DNA of 64,000 bases. Source: Geojedonia litorea (GTDB lineage: Bacteria; Bacteroidota; Bacteroidia; Flavobacteriales; Flavobacteriaceae). Location: contig NZ_JBHSGP010000007.1 of assembly GCF_042654525.1 (NCBI RefSeq), positions 62,001-126,000 of the forward strand, given 5' to 3'. The translations under genes and the position numbers were made by a program. Positions 25,351-34,261 of the stretch are shown here, piece after piece (within the stretch, counting starts at the first letter, position 1; the number at the start of each line of letters is the position of its first letter). Below the pieces are notes generated by a model that had not been told where the DNA came from, made no database searches, and saw nothing but the letters and a program-made list of their open reading frames with translations.

Positions 25351-26265
25351 ATGCTGCAACTTAACATCAATAATGAAACTTCTAGGCTACGTGCGGTAGT
25401 TTTGGGAACGGCCAAAAGTAATGGGCCTATTCCAAGTGTCGACGACGCTTATGATCCTAAATCTTTAGAGCATATCAAAGCTGGAACTTATCCTACCGAA
25501 GAAGATATGATTAATGAAATGGATGCTGTAGCTCAAGTATTTGAAAAGTACAATGTTAAAGTCTTTCGGCCAAAAGTGATAACGGACTGCAATCAAATTT
25601 TTGCAAGAGATATAGCCTTTGTTATAGAAGATAAGTTTATTAAAGCTAACATTCTACCTGATCGAGAACAAGAAATTGAAGCAATTCGTCATGTTATCGA
25701 TCAAATTAACCCTGATAATATTATCAAGCTGCCTGAAGACTGTCATGTTGAAGGAGGAGACGTAATGCCTTGGAATGATTATATTTTTGTAGGAACTTAT
25801 TCAGGGAGTGATTATTCACAATATATTACTGCCAGAACCAATATGGATGCTGTAATTGCATTACAAGAGCTATTTCCGCATAAAACAGTAAAGGCTTTTG
25901 AATTGCGTAAATCAAATACAGATGCCAAAGAAAATGCCTTGCATTTAGATTGCTGTTTTCAGCCCATAGGAAAGAATAAAGCCATTTTACACAAAAACGG
26001 ATTTTTAATCGAAAAAGAATACCAATGGCTTGTTGATTTTTTTGGAAAAGACAACATCTTTGAAATCACCAAAGACGAGATGTACCATATGTATAGTAAT
26101 GTGTTTTCTATTTCTGAAAATGTAATAATTTCAGAACGCAACTTTACACGTCTTAATAATTGGCTACGTGAAAATGGATTCAAAGTTGAAGAAGTGCCCT
26201 ATGCCGAAATATCCAAACAAGAAGGACTATTGCGTTGTACCACAATGCCTTTGATTAGAGATTAA
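25351..26265 (+). CDS. Guanidino-group-modifying (amidinotransferase-fold) hydrolase
   Basis: A 304-residue member of the superfamily of arginine deiminase, dimethylarginine dimethylaminohydrolase and glycine amidinotransferase. Visible catalytic elements are IFARDIAFV (substrate Asp), CHVEGGDVMPW (Glu/Asp), NALHLDCCF (His) and the C-terminal nucleophile Cys in LLRCTTMPL. It most likely hydrolyses an arginine- or citrulline-like compound, but the exact substrate cannot be read from sequence. It begins 11 nt past the gltA terminator and is followed 19 nt later by an M20 peptidase, so the two are probably co-transcribed. Confidence 0.82.
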   Translation: MLQLNINNETSRLRAVVLGTAKSNGPIPSVDDAYDPKSLEHIKAGTYPTEEDMINEMDAVAQVFEKYNVKVFRPKVITDCNQIFARDIAFVIEDKFIKANILPDREQEIEAIRHVIDQINPDNIIKLPEDCHVEGGDVMPWNDYIFVGTYSGSDYSQYITARTNMDAVIALQELFPHKTVKAFELRKSNTDAKENALHLDCCFQPIGKNKAILHKNGFLIEKEYQWLVDFFGKDNIFEITKDEMYHMYSNVFSISENVIISERNFTRLNNWLRENGFKVEEVPYAEISKQEGLLRCTTMPLIRD

Positions 26266-26284
26266 TATTTTTAAATTTCCTAGT

Positions 26285-27586
26285 ATGAAAATAATTTCAC
26301 CTATTAAGTTAGCTAGCCTCATTACTCTGTTTTGTGTCGGTTCAGTTATTGCACAAAAGCTTTCTTCAACTGAAATCAATATTATAAACATCATTGAGTC
26401 TAACAATAATAAAGCCATCGATTTTCTAAAAGAAGTTGTTAACGTAAATAGCGGAACAATGAATCATGAAGGTGTGAAAAAAGTAGGAATGATATTCAAA
26501 GCAGCATATGATGACATCAATTTTAAAACTTCATGGATTGACTTATCAGCTGTAAATCGTTCGGGACATTTATTTGCCGAAACATCAGGTGATAAAGGCA
26601 AAAAATTACTTTTAATAGGCCATTTAGATACTGTTTTTGAGGCTGACAGTCCATTTCAAGAATTTGAAATGATTAATGACAGTGTAGCGCACGCCCCAGG
26701 TGGAAATGATATGAAAGGAGGTAATGTAATTATATTATTTGCATTAAAAGCACTTGCAGAAAACGGATTGTTGGATAATGCACAAATCATTGTTGCCTAT
26801 ACAGGTGATGAAGAGAGTACAGGGAAACCTCTAGAAATAAGCAGGAAAGATTTAATTGAGGCTGCAAAACGCAGTGATATTGCATTGGGTTTTGAAACAT
26901 CTACAGGCTTTAATTATGCCACTGTTGCAAGACGGGGATCTTCCGGATGGAAATTGGAAGTCAAAGGTAAAACAGCACATTCATCAGGTATTTTTTCTGA
27001 AAACACTGGTGCAGGAGCAATTTTTGAAGCGTCGAGAATTCTGAATTCATTTTATACAGAGGTAAAAGGAGAAGACTTTTTAACTTTTAATCCTGGAGTC
27101 ATATTAGGAGGAACTGATGTTATCTATGATAGTGATCATAGTAAAGGAACAGCTTTTGGTAAAAGTAATGTTGTGGCTCAAACAGTTGTGGTTGATGGGG
27201 GACTTCGTTTTATTTCAGAAGAGCAAAAGGAAAATGCACGTTCAAAAATGAAATCCATCGTCGCAAACAATTTACCGCAAACCTCTGCTACAATCTCTTT
27301 TGTAGATAGTTATCCAGCCATGCCTCCAACGGAGGGTAATAAAAACCTTTTAAAGTTGTTGAATCAAGTAAGTTTAGACTTAAATCAGGGTGAAGTTACA
27401 GGCTATGACCCTGGCAAACGCGGCGCAGCTGATGTTTCATTTGTAGCATCGTACGTAGATTGTTTGGATGGTTTAGGAACCATGGGAAGCGGCGCTCATA
27501 CACCTAAAGAAACAGTGAATTTAAAAACGATTGAAGCTTTAACGAAGCGTACAGCACTATTAATTTATAGATTGATTCAGGAATAA
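26285..27586 (+). CDS. M20-family metallopeptidase, exported (carboxypeptidase G2-like)
   Basis: A 433-residue zinc peptidase with an N-terminal signal peptide (about residues 1-23, ending VIAQ), so it acts in the periplasm or outside. Zinc-binding motifs are LIGHLDTVFE (His, Asp), GGNDMKGGNVI (bridging Asp), YTGDEESTG (catalytic and ligand Glu) and the late His in GAHTPKE. A dimerisation domain (about residues 220-330) carries GKTAHSSGI. The family removes C-terminal residues such as glutamate from peptides or folates; the substrate here is unknown. Confidence 0.88.
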   Translation: MKIISPIKLASLITLFCVGSVIAQKLSSTEINIINIIESNNNKAIDFLKEVVNVNSGTMNHEGVKKVGMIFKAAYDDINFKTSWIDLSAVNRSGHLFAETSGDKGKKLLLIGHLDTVFEADSPFQEFEMINDSVAHAPGGNDMKGGNVIILFALKALAENGLLDNAQIIVAYTGDEESTGKPLEISRKDLIEAAKRSDIALGFETSTGFNYATVARRGSSGWKLEVKGKTAHSSGIFSENTGAGAIFEASRILNSFYTEVKGEDFLTFNPGVILGGTDVIYDSDHSKGTAFGKSNVVAQTVVVDGGLRFISEEQKENARSKMKSIVANNLPQTSATISFVDSYPAMPPTEGNKNLLKLLNQVSLDLNQGEVTGYDPGKRGAADVSFVASYVDCLDGLGTMGSGAHTPKETVNLKTIEALTKRTALLIYRLIQE

Positions 27587-27601
27587 ATTAAATAGAGGCT
27601 A

Positions 27602-27868
27602 CTATTTCCCGTATAAAAAGTAATTGTTTACCAAGTCAATATAAATGCGTTTGGCTTCATCTTGAGTGACATCTTTAACTTGAAATAATGCGTTAGTTTT
27701 GAAAGCGTTTATGATTGGTTTACGGCTACTTGGTCTTCCGTAGTCATTTGTGGCTTTTTTGTAGTAAGCATATAATCGCAGCAATAGATCGGCTGGGAAA
27801 GGCTCTGTAAAGCTGTTAATCCTTTCAACGGCATCTCTAAATTCTATGTCTAACTCTTCAGAAGTCAT
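27602..27868 (-). CDS. Acyl-CoA-binding protein (ACBP family)
   Basis: An 88-residue, all-helical protein. The family pattern is clear: FRDAVERINSF, then ADLLLRLYAYYKKATNDYG (the acyl-CoA-binding helix) and AKRIYIDLVNNYF at the end. ACBPs bind long-chain acyl-CoA; they are common in eukaryotes and patchy in bacteria. The start overlaps the psd stop by 4 nt, giving a translationally coupled cdsA-psd-ACBP run, which points to a role in phospholipid or acyl-CoA handling. Confidence 0.85.
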   Translation of the reverse strand: MTSEELDIEFRDAVERINSFTEPFPADLLLRLYAYYKKATNDYGRPSSRKPIINAFKTNALFQVKDVTQDEAKRIYIDLVNNYFLYGK

Positions 27869-28518
27869 GGGGATTGGGCGAGAATACTTTCGCCTCCTTT
27901 TACTTTTTGATTTAGTTCTACTTTAATTTTGGAATCTAAAGGTAAAAACACATCCACCCTTGATCCAAATTTAATAAATCCAGAATCTGCACCTTGTTTA
28001 ACAGTATCGTTAACTTTTGCATAGTTAACAATCCGTTTTGCAAGGGCTCCAGCTATTTGTCTGTAAAGAATTTTACCTACGGTGTTGTTCTCAACCACCA
28101 CAGTAGTGCGTTCGTTTTCTTCGCTGGCTTTAGGGTGCCAAGCTACCAAATATTTTCCAGGATGATATTTGCTATAGACAACTTGACCACCAATTGGGTA
28201 ACGGGTAACATGAACATTAATTGGCGACATAAACACAGAAACCTGTATTCTTTTCTCTTTAAAAAATTCTTTTTCAAAAACCTCTTCTATTACAACTACT
28301 TTACCGTCAACAGGTGATAGAATTTGGTGGTCATTTAATTGTGTAATTCGTTTAGGGTTTCTAAAAAATTGGAGTATGGTTATAAGAAAGAATACCATAA
28401 CAAGCATTAATATCGTTCTTAACCATGCTAATTCTATATAGGCATCAATTAAAAACAGTGCTGCTACTACAATAACGAGCGTTACGAAAATAATTTTATG
28501 GCCTTCTTTATGAAACAT
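27865..28518 (-). CDS. psd: Phosphatidylserine decarboxylase proenzyme
   Basis: A 217-residue short-form enzyme that makes phosphatidylethanolamine. Two hydrophobic segments lie at residues 8-50. LSPVDGKVV, HVTRYPIGG and HPGKYLVAWHPKASEENERT follow. The self-cleavage site is the GS pair in KFGSRVDVF near residue 185, where Ser becomes the pyruvoyl cofactor. The length fits the compact class rather than the longer E. coli type. It overlaps cdsA by 11 nt and the ACBP gene by 4 nt. Confidence 0.95.
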   Translation of the reverse strand: MFHKEGHKIIFVTLVIVVAALFLIDAYIELAWLRTILMLVMVFFLITILQFFRNPKRITQLNDHQILSPVDGKVVVIEEVFEKEFFKEKRIQVSVFMSPINVHVTRYPIGGQVVYSKYHPGKYLVAWHPKASEENERTTVVVENNTVGKILYRQIAGALAKRIVNYAKVNDTVKQGADSGFIKFGSRVDVFLPLDSKIKVELNQKVKGGESILAQSP

Positions 28519-29329
28519 ATACTATTATTCTTAAAAATAAATAAATAAAGGGTGCTGCAAAAATAATACTATCTAATCTATCTAATAATCCGCCATGCCC
28601 TGGCATCAAAACACCACTATCTTTTACTTTGGCTTGGCGTTTAAATTTAGACTCAATCAAGTCTCCCAGCGTGCCAAAGACGCTTATAATAATACTCATT
28701 AATAACCAAAAGGTTGAATCAAATAACTCTGTAAAGTTAGCAATAAAATAGCTAGATACACATGAAAAAAATAATCCGCCTAAAAAGCCTTCAACCGTTT
28801 TTTTAGGAGAGATACTAGGGAATAGCTTTTGTTTTCCGAAGTTTTTACCAATTAAATAAGCGAAAGTGTCATTCACCCAAACCAATACAAAAGCACCTAA
28901 AAGGAGCAATGGCGTAAAAGTATAATTAAAATTCGCAATGTATACTAAAAATACAAAAGCACTACTTAAATAAAATGTAGTGATAATGAATCGTTTAGAG
29001 CTAAATAAAGGGATTGTTTTTTCCGAAAATAGATCTTTAATTAGTATTAACTGAACAAAAATAGTGATGACATGAAGTATTTGTAGAGCCTCAATAAAGC
29101 CTGATGAGGTTTCTAGAACAATTGGCCAGTAGCTAAATCCAAGATATAATATAGTATAGATTATAAATGGAATCTTACTTTTTAATTGTATGAGTTTATT
29201 GAATTCAGCAAGACAAATAAAACCAAACACAAAAAATAAAACAATAACAGCGTGTTGCCAAAACAACGAAACAATAAGTAAAGTAATGTATAATGCTCCT
29301 GATATGGCTCTTGTACCAAGTTCCTTCAT
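28508..29329 (-). CDS. cdsA: Phosphatidate cytidylyltransferase (CDP-diacylglycerol synthase)
   Basis: A 273-residue integral membrane enzyme that makes CDP-diacylglycerol, the precursor that feeds phosphatidylserine and thus Psd. Several hydrophobic segments are seen. SPKKTVEGFLGG and the C-terminal signature GDLIESKFKRQAKVKDSG...PGHGGLLDRLDS are present. It starts 1 nt after the LUD-gene stop and overlaps psd by 11 nt, so the four genes form one operon. Confidence 0.96.
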   Translation of the reverse strand: MKELGTRAISGALYITLLIVSLFWQHAVIVLFFVFGFICLAEFNKLIQLKSKIPFIIYTILYLGFSYWPIVLETSSGFIEALQILHVITIFVQLILIKDLFSEKTIPLFSSKRFIITTFYLSSAFVFLVYIANFNYTFTPLLLLGAFVLVWVNDTFAYLIGKNFGKQKLFPSISPKKTVEGFLGGLFFSCVSSYFIANFTELFDSTFWLLMSIIISVFGTLGDLIESKFKRQAKVKDSGVLMPGHGGLLDRLDSIIFAAPFIYLFLRIIVYVS

Positions 29330-29935
29330 TTATAGGTCTTCTAGAAGCAGCAAATATAAGTTTTTTGAGCTACTTCCGTAGGTTAGAAAGTCTTTTTCCT
29401 CTAAAGTTTTAAAGTGTTTTATGGTAGTAATGTTTGTAGGAATTTTTTCTCTGTTTTTACCTTTTATCCCTCTTAAACCTTCGCCAATATTTTCAACGAA
29501 TTGGCTAGTTGTAGCGAAAATGATAAAATTTGGAGGTAAATCTTTTAATTTTTTTTCTGCAATTTGATTTGAAGAAATCAACAATGAACCGTCATCTGAA
29601 ATTAGATGTTCACAGGTGGACAAAAAATAAGTGCTTTCAGAAGCTTTTCTTGTGCAATTAAGGTCGAAGTTCTTGAAAATCTCTTTTAGTTTTTCATCCA
29701 AAACTAAAACATACTTATCACTCCATTTATTTTCTTCTAGAATGTTTTTTAAACTTTGATGAACTTCCTGCATGTTTTCACAATACAAAAACTTTCCGCC
29801 ATTAGCTTTAAAATTTATAGTAAAACGTTCGTCTATTGGCAGTTTTATTTCGGGCATATATTTGCCTCTCTCTTCGCTTTTTATATGTTCTTCGGAATTG
29901 TCTTTAAGACCAAAGATTTTACGAAATAGACTCAT
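29330..29935 (-). CDS. LUD-domain (LutC-like) protein
   Basis: A 201-residue protein. The first 40 residues are a charged leader. The rest fits the LUD domain (DUF162) of lactate-utilisation protein LutC: VLDEKLKEIF, then the ISSNQIAEKKLKDLPPNFI core (about 120-140) and a late EGLRGIKGKNREKIPTNIT segment. LutA and LutB partners are not in the window. Instead it heads the cdsA-psd-ACBP operon and abuts cdsA, so a lactate role is doubtful. Function uncertain. Confidence 0.68.
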   Translation of the reverse strand: MSLFRKIFGLKDNSEEHIKSEERGKYMPEIKLPIDERFTINFKANGGKFLYCENMQEVHQSLKNILEENKWSDKYVLVLDEKLKEIFKNFDLNCTRKASESTYFLSTCEHLISDDGSLLISSNQIAEKKLKDLPPNFIIFATTSQFVENIGEGLRGIKGKNREKIPTNITTIKHFKTLEEKDFLTYGSSSKNLYLLLLEDL

Positions 29936-29977
29936 TTAAGAATTGTGCTATTAACCACTACGGTGAATTGATTTCAT

Positions 29978-29985
29978 CAAATATA
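29978..29985 (-). promoter_or_regulatory. Probable -7 box of the LUD-cdsA-psd-ACBP operon
   Basis: Read on the minus strand, TATATTTG fits TAnnTTTG, 42 nt upstream of the ATG at 29935. It directly adjoins the ftsH terminator hairpin. Confidence 0.5.
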
Positions 29986-30024
29986 AAAAAACTTAAATTA
30001 ATCCATGATTAATTTAAGTTTTTT
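29985..30024 (-). terminator. Intrinsic terminator after ftsH
   Basis: A near-perfect inverted repeat of about 17 bp (ACTTAAATTAATC/GATTAATTTAAGT plus flanking A/T pairs, loop CAT at 30004-30006). On the minus strand it ends in a T-run. It lies 26 nt beyond the ftsH stop and runs straight into the next promoter box. Confidence 0.82.
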
Positions 30025-30049
30025 ATATGATATTCACAGAGCGTTTTAA

Positions 30050-31978
30050 TTACTCTTCTTCATCTTTTGCAAAAGGTCGTTTTCCAAAAATCTTTTCTAA
30101 ATTGTCTTTGAAAATCACCTCTTTTTCCAATAAAACTTCGGCTAGTTGAGTTAGTTTATCCTTGTTGTCTTCAAGTAGTTTAATTGCACGCTGATATTGT
30201 GTTTCAATAATATTTGAAATTTCTTTATCAATAAGCTCTGCAGTTTTTTCACTGTAAGGTTTGGTAAATCCATACTCCGTTTGTCCAGAAGAATCGTAAT
30301 AGGTAAGATTCCCCACTTGGTCACTTAACCCATAAATAGTAACCATCGCACGTGCTTGTTTCGTTACTTTTTCTAAGTCACTTAAAGCACCTGTAGAGAT
30401 TTTATCAAAAATTACTTTTTCAGCTGCACGTCCACCTAAAGCAGCACACATTTCATCCAACATTTGTTCGGGTCTTACAATAAGTCGCTCTTCAGGGAGA
30501 TACCAAGCAGCGCCAAGAGATTGTCCTCTAGGTACAATAGTTACTTTGACCAGTGGAGCGGCATGTTCAAGCATCCAACTAATAGTGGCGTGACCAGCTT
30601 CATGATAAGCAACAGCACGTTTTTCATCTGGAGTTATGATTTTGTTTTTCTTTTCTAATCCACCAACAATTCTATCTACCGCATCTAGAAAATCTTGCTT
30701 GTCAACGGCTTTCTTACCATTTCTAGCGGCAATTAAAGCAGCTTCATTACATACATTGGCAATATCTGCTCCAGAGAATCCTGGCGTTTGTTTTGCCAGA
30801 AAATCGATGTCCAAAGTTTCAGATTGTTTTATTGGTCTAAGGTGAACTTCAAAAATTTCTTTTCGTTCTCTAACGTCTGGTAAATCCACAAAAATTTGCC
30901 TATCAAAACGCCCAGCTCGCATTAAAGCTTTATCTAAAACATCAGCTCTGTTAGTAGCTGCAAGTACAATTACATTGGTATTAGTTCCAAAGCCATCCAT
31001 CTCTGTGAGCAATTGATTCAGCGTATTTTCACGTTCATCATTAGAGCCTGAAAAGTTACTTTTTCCACGAGCTCTACCTATAGCGTCAATCTCATCGATA
31101 AAAATAATGGCTGGCGATTTTTCTTTAGCCTGTTTAAACAAATCTCTTACTCGCGAAGCTCCAACACCTACAAACATTTCAACAAAATCTGAACCAGACA
31201 ATGAAAAGAAGGGAACTTGGGCTTCACCGGCAACGGCTTTAGCTAATAGGGTTTTTCCTGTTCCTGGTTGCCCAACTAAAAGGGCGCCTTTAGGTATTTT
31301 ACCTCCAAGTGAGGTGTATTTTTCAGGGTTTTTTAGGAAGTCAACAATTTCTTGTACTTCTTCTTTTGCACCTTCTAATCCAGCGACATCCCTAAATGAT
31401 GTTTTTACATCAGTCTTCTCGTCAAAAAGGCGTGCTTTAGATTTTCCGATATTAAAAATCTGACCTCCAGCTCCACCGCCAGAACCAGATGACATTCTTC
31501 GCATAATAAAAATCCAAACCCCAATAATCAAAATAAATGGAAGTAGCGAAATGAGGAAATTGCCCCAAAGATTTTCTTCTGTTTTGTATTTTAACTCTGT
31601 AGTAAGATTATTTGCCCCAATGGTTTCATTGATTTCTTTTTCAAAATTTTGAAGATCTCCAAATTCAAATGTATAATTTGGGGAAGGAGTCATTGCTGGC
31701 AAAATGTTATTAGGCTTTGTAGCTTTATGAACTTCTTTTTCTACAGCTTCTTTAGTAAGGTATACTTTAGCTTCTCTCCTATTAACAATTTCAACTTTTG
31801 CTACATCGCCTTGATCTAAATATTCTAAAAATTTAGAAGGGGTTATGGTAGCCGAACTTTGCCCACCAAAACCACCATAAAATAACTGCATCCCAAGAAA
31901 TATAGTAATTACTACACCATAAATCCAGTAGGGATTCAGTTTTGGTTTTTTATTTGGATTTTTATTGTCTTTACTCAT
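30050..31978 (-). CDS. ftsH: ATP-dependent zinc metalloprotease FtsH
   Basis: A 642-residue membrane AAA+ protease for quality control of membrane and some cytosolic proteins. Two membrane segments are seen (about residues 16-34 and 139-160). Walker A reads VGQPGTGKTLLAKAVAGEA, Walker B IIFIDEIDAIGRARG, and the second region of homology ATNRADVLDKALMRAGRFDRQ. The zinc motif is HEAGH, with the third ligand in the LSDLEKVTKQA region. Gln replaces the more usual Pro in Walker A. It follows rsfS by 10 nt. Confidence 0.98.
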   Translation of the reverse strand: MSKDNKNPNKKPKLNPYWIYGVVITIFLGMQLFYGGFGGQSSATITPSKFLEYLDQGDVAKVEIVNRREAKVYLTKEAVEKEVHKATKPNNILPAMTPSPNYTFEFGDLQNFEKEINETIGANNLTTELKYKTEENLWGNFLISLLPFILIIGVWIFIMRRMSSGSGGGAGGQIFNIGKSKARLFDEKTDVKTSFRDVAGLEGAKEEVQEIVDFLKNPEKYTSLGGKIPKGALLVGQPGTGKTLLAKAVAGEAQVPFFSLSGSDFVEMFVGVGASRVRDLFKQAKEKSPAIIFIDEIDAIGRARGKSNFSGSNDERENTLNQLLTEMDGFGTNTNVIVLAATNRADVLDKALMRAGRFDRQIFVDLPDVRERKEIFEVHLRPIKQSETLDIDFLAKQTPGFSGADIANVCNEAALIAARNGKKAVDKQDFLDAVDRIVGGLEKKNKIITPDEKRAVAYHEAGHATISWMLEHAAPLVKVTIVPRGQSLGAAWYLPEERLIVRPEQMLDEMCAALGGRAAEKVIFDKISTGALSDLEKVTKQARAMVTIYGLSDQVGNLTYYDSSGQTEYGFTKPYSEKTAELIDKEISNIIETQYQRAIKLLEDNKDKLTQLAEVLLEKEVIFKDNLEKIFGKRPFAKDEEE

Positions 31979-31988
31979 TAATGTTTTA

Positions 31989-32360
31989 TTAGTAACTAGT
32001 TTCTATCACGGTTGTTTTGGCATCACCCCAAAGGCTTTCAATATCGTAATATTGTCTAATATGTTTTTGGAATACATGTACAACAACATTAACGTAATCA
32101 ATTAGAACCCATTCGGCATTGTCGCTTCCTTCAATGTGCCATGGGTTGTCTTTTAATTCTTTACTTACCTTTTTTTGAACGGAATTTACAATGGCGTTGA
32201 CTTGGGTATTTGAAGTCCCTTCACAAATCACAAAATAATCACATACGGTATTCTCAATTTCTCTTAAATCTAGAATTGTAATCTCCTTTCCTTTAACATC
32301 TTCAATGCCACCTAGTATTGTTGTTATTAATTGATCTGCGCTCGTATTTTCTTTCGCCAT
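31989..32360 (-). CDS. rsfS: Ribosome silencing factor
   Basis: A 123-residue protein of the RsfS/Iojap family. It binds L14 and blocks subunit joining when nutrients are low. Family marks are ITILDLREIENTVCDYFVIC, GTSNTQVNAIVNSV, PWHIEGSDNAEWVLIDYVNV and VVHVFQKHIRQYYDIESLW. It is first in an operon with ftsH; its divergent neighbour is birA. Confidence 0.97.
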   Translation of the reverse strand: MAKENTSADQLITTILGGIEDVKGKEITILDLREIENTVCDYFVICEGTSNTQVNAIVNSVQKKVSKELKDNPWHIEGSDNAEWVLIDYVNVVVHVFQKHIRQYYDIESLWGDAKTTVIETSY

Positions 32361-32380
32361 TAATTTGATTTAAATTTGTG

Positions 32381-32388
32381 CAAAGTTA
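32381..32388 (-). promoter_or_regulatory. Probable -7 box of the rsfS-ftsH operon
   Basis: Read on the minus strand, TAACTTTG lies 20 nt ahead of the rsfS ATG. The same octamer heads hflX and ssrA in this window. No TTG was found at the usual distance. Confidence 0.45.
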
Positions 32389-32455
32389 TTATTTTTTTGC
32401 TTCTTATTAACCTTAAATGTTCTTAAGAATAATATAAATTATTATTTCTTGATAT

Positions 32456-33187
32456 ATGCACATAATCAAACTTGATGCCATTGATTCTACCAATTCCTTT
32501 TTACGACAATTGAGCAGTGCTTCAATGGTTGAAGATTTCACAGTAGTAATAGCCAATCATCAAACCAATGGAAGGGGGCAAATGGGAAGCGAATGGAGAT
32601 CTGAAAAAGGAAAAAATCTTACAGTTAGTGTGTTTAAAGATGTTTCTTTTTTAAAAGTAGATGAGCATTTTTGTATAAGTATGGCAGTTGCATTGGCCAT
32701 TATAGGGGCCTTGAAGACGTTTGATATTAAAGGATTAAAAATAAAATGGCCTAACGACATTTTGTCAGACAACATGAAAATTGGAGGCGTTTTAATAGAA
32801 AATGTCATAAGTTCGAAGAAACCAAAAGCCTCAATAATTGGATTTGGACTGAATATTAATCAAACTGAATTTGAAAATTTACCATCGGCATCTTCCTTAA
32901 GATTAATAACGGGACAGGTTTTTGACCCAGATGAGGTGTTACAGGTCATCTTGAATAGTTTGAAATATTATTTCTCTTTACTAGAGCAAAAAGCGTTTGA
33001 TAAACTTAAATCAAGTTATGAAAAGCAACTTTTTAGGAAGAATAAGCCTTCAACTTTTAAAGATTATGAAGGCAATTTATTTACAGGATATATTCAAGGT
33101 GTTTCAAAAGCAGGTAACCTTCAAGTTTTAATCGAAGACGGAATAGTAAAAGAATTTGACTTGAAAGAGGTCTCTTTATTGTATTAA
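32456..33187 (+). CDS. birA: Biotin--[acetyl-CoA carboxylase] ligase
   Basis: A 243-residue enzyme that attaches biotin to carboxylase carrier domains via biotinyl-AMP. The adenylate-binding GRGQMGSEWRSEKGKNL motif is at about residues 40-56, followed by IKWPNDIL and KIGGVLIEN. The DNA-binding helix-turn-helix of the E. coli protein is missing, so it is the monofunctional type without repressor activity. Its stop TAA overlaps that of the convergent gene by 3 nt. Confidence 0.96.
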   Translation: MHIIKLDAIDSTNSFLRQLSSASMVEDFTVVIANHQTNGRGQMGSEWRSEKGKNLTVSVFKDVSFLKVDEHFCISMAVALAIIGALKTFDIKGLKIKWPNDILSDNMKIGGVLIENVISSKKPKASIIGFGLNINQTEFENLPSASSLRLITGQVFDPDEVLQVILNSLKYYFSLLEQKAFDKLKSSYEKQLFRKNKPSTFKDYEGNLFTGYIQGVSKAGNLQVLIEDGIVKEFDLKEVSLLY

Positions 33188-33579
33188 ACTTTAGAAGGCA
33201 AATTGGTTGCCAGAGTTTCAATGAATTTACTTATGGGGCCTTTAATCATCATAGCCATCATTGGGTTGAAGTCACCATTAAATGTTAGTTGTACTTCACT
33301 GGTACTATCATCAACACTTTTGATATCGCCAGTTAGTGAGAAGTCTAATTTCCCTCCAGCAGCACCCAAGACAATTTTATTTGGGGCAATTGCTTCTTTC
33401 TTTTTTAGGATAATTTCGGGCATTCCTTTTAAGGCAAAAACAAATGTATCTTCGCCTAATACTTCGAATTTGCTGATATTCTCCGGCATCAATTGTTCAA
33501 AGTTTTTTACGTTAGATAAGAACTCAAACGTATCTTGAGCCGGTTTTTTTATGGTTACTGTAGGGGATTCTAAATTCAT
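33184..33579 (-). CDS. SRPBCC-fold protein (START-like/polyketide-cyclase superfamily)
   Basis: A 131-residue protein. The pattern fits a small SRPBCC lipid- or ligand-binding fold: VTIKKPAQDTFEFLSNVKNFEQLMPEN at the start (starting near residue 8), a beta-rich middle and a C-terminal helix FIETLATNLPS. No ligand can be named. It may share a transcript with pyrE, whose stop lies 33 nt upstream on the same strand. Its 3' end is convergent with birA and the two share the palindromic TTAA. Confidence 0.68.
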   Translation of the reverse strand: MNLESPTVTIKKPAQDTFEFLSNVKNFEQLMPENISKFEVLGEDTFVFALKGMPEIILKKKEAIAPNKIVLGAAGGKLDFSLTGDIKSVDDSTSEVQLTFNGDFNPMMAMMIKGPISKFIETLATNLPSKV

Positions 33580-33612
33580 AAAATTATTGATTATTATAAG
33601 TATAGAAATATA

Positions 33613-34257
33613 TTAATTAGCATTCCATTCACTCGGATTGGCATTCCATTGTGCTAAAATTTTTCGCTCTTTGGTGGTTATGTATTTAGTTTTTAAGGCC
33701 TGATCCAATAAATTTTCGTAGTTACTAAGCGTGTATAATGTCACTTCGTTTTCTTTAAAATTTTCCGTTGCCACTTCAAAACCATACGAAAATATAGCTA
33801 CCATTCCTTTAACCTTAACTTTAGCATCGATTAAAGCCTTAACAGCGTTTAAACTACTATTTCCGGTACTAATAAGATCTTCTACAACAACTACATTTTG
33901 TCCAGCTTCAATATAGCCTTCAATTTGGTTCTTTCGCCCATGACCTTTTGCTTCTGGCCTAACATAGATAAAGGGTAACCCTAAAAACTCGGCGACTAAA
34001 ATACCAATTCCAATGGCCCCAGTAGCAACTCCAGCTATAACGTCGGGTTTGCCAAAAGTTTGTTCAATGTGTTTAGCAATGGCAGAGCGTATATAATTTC
34101 GTATTGGTGGATGGGATAAAACAATTCTGTTGTCACAATAAATTGGGGATTTCCATCCTGATGCCCAAGTAAAGGGATCGTTAGGCTGAAGCTTTATAGC
34201 ATTGATCTGCAATAATAAATCAGCCGTTTCTTTGGCGGTTTGTTCATCAAAAATCAT
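33613..34257 (-). CDS. pyrE: Orotate phosphoribosyltransferase
   Basis: A 214-residue enzyme that makes OMP from orotate and PRPP in pyrimidine synthesis. The PRPP motif VVVVEDLISTGNSSLNAV (about residues 120-137), the FTWASGWKSPIYCDNR start and the YVRPEAKGHGRKNQIEG loop are clear. The ATG at 34257 lies only 4 nt past a TAGTTTTG box, so the mRNA may have almost no leader. Confidence 0.97.
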   Translation of the reverse strand: MIFDEQTAKETADLLLQINAIKLQPNDPFTWASGWKSPIYCDNRIVLSHPPIRNYIRSAIAKHIEQTFGKPDVIAGVATGAIGIGILVAEFLGLPFIYVRPEAKGHGRKNQIEGYIEAGQNVVVVEDLISTGNSSLNAVKALIDAKVKVKGMVAIFSYGFEVATENFKENEVTLYTLSNYENLLDQALKTKYITTKERKILAQWNANPSEWNAN

Positions 34258-34261
34258 AGCG

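Noticed and set aside
31107..31463. 118-codon open frame opposite ftsH
   Set aside because: It is the complement of the AAA+ domain; its sequence is explained by the ftsH codons.
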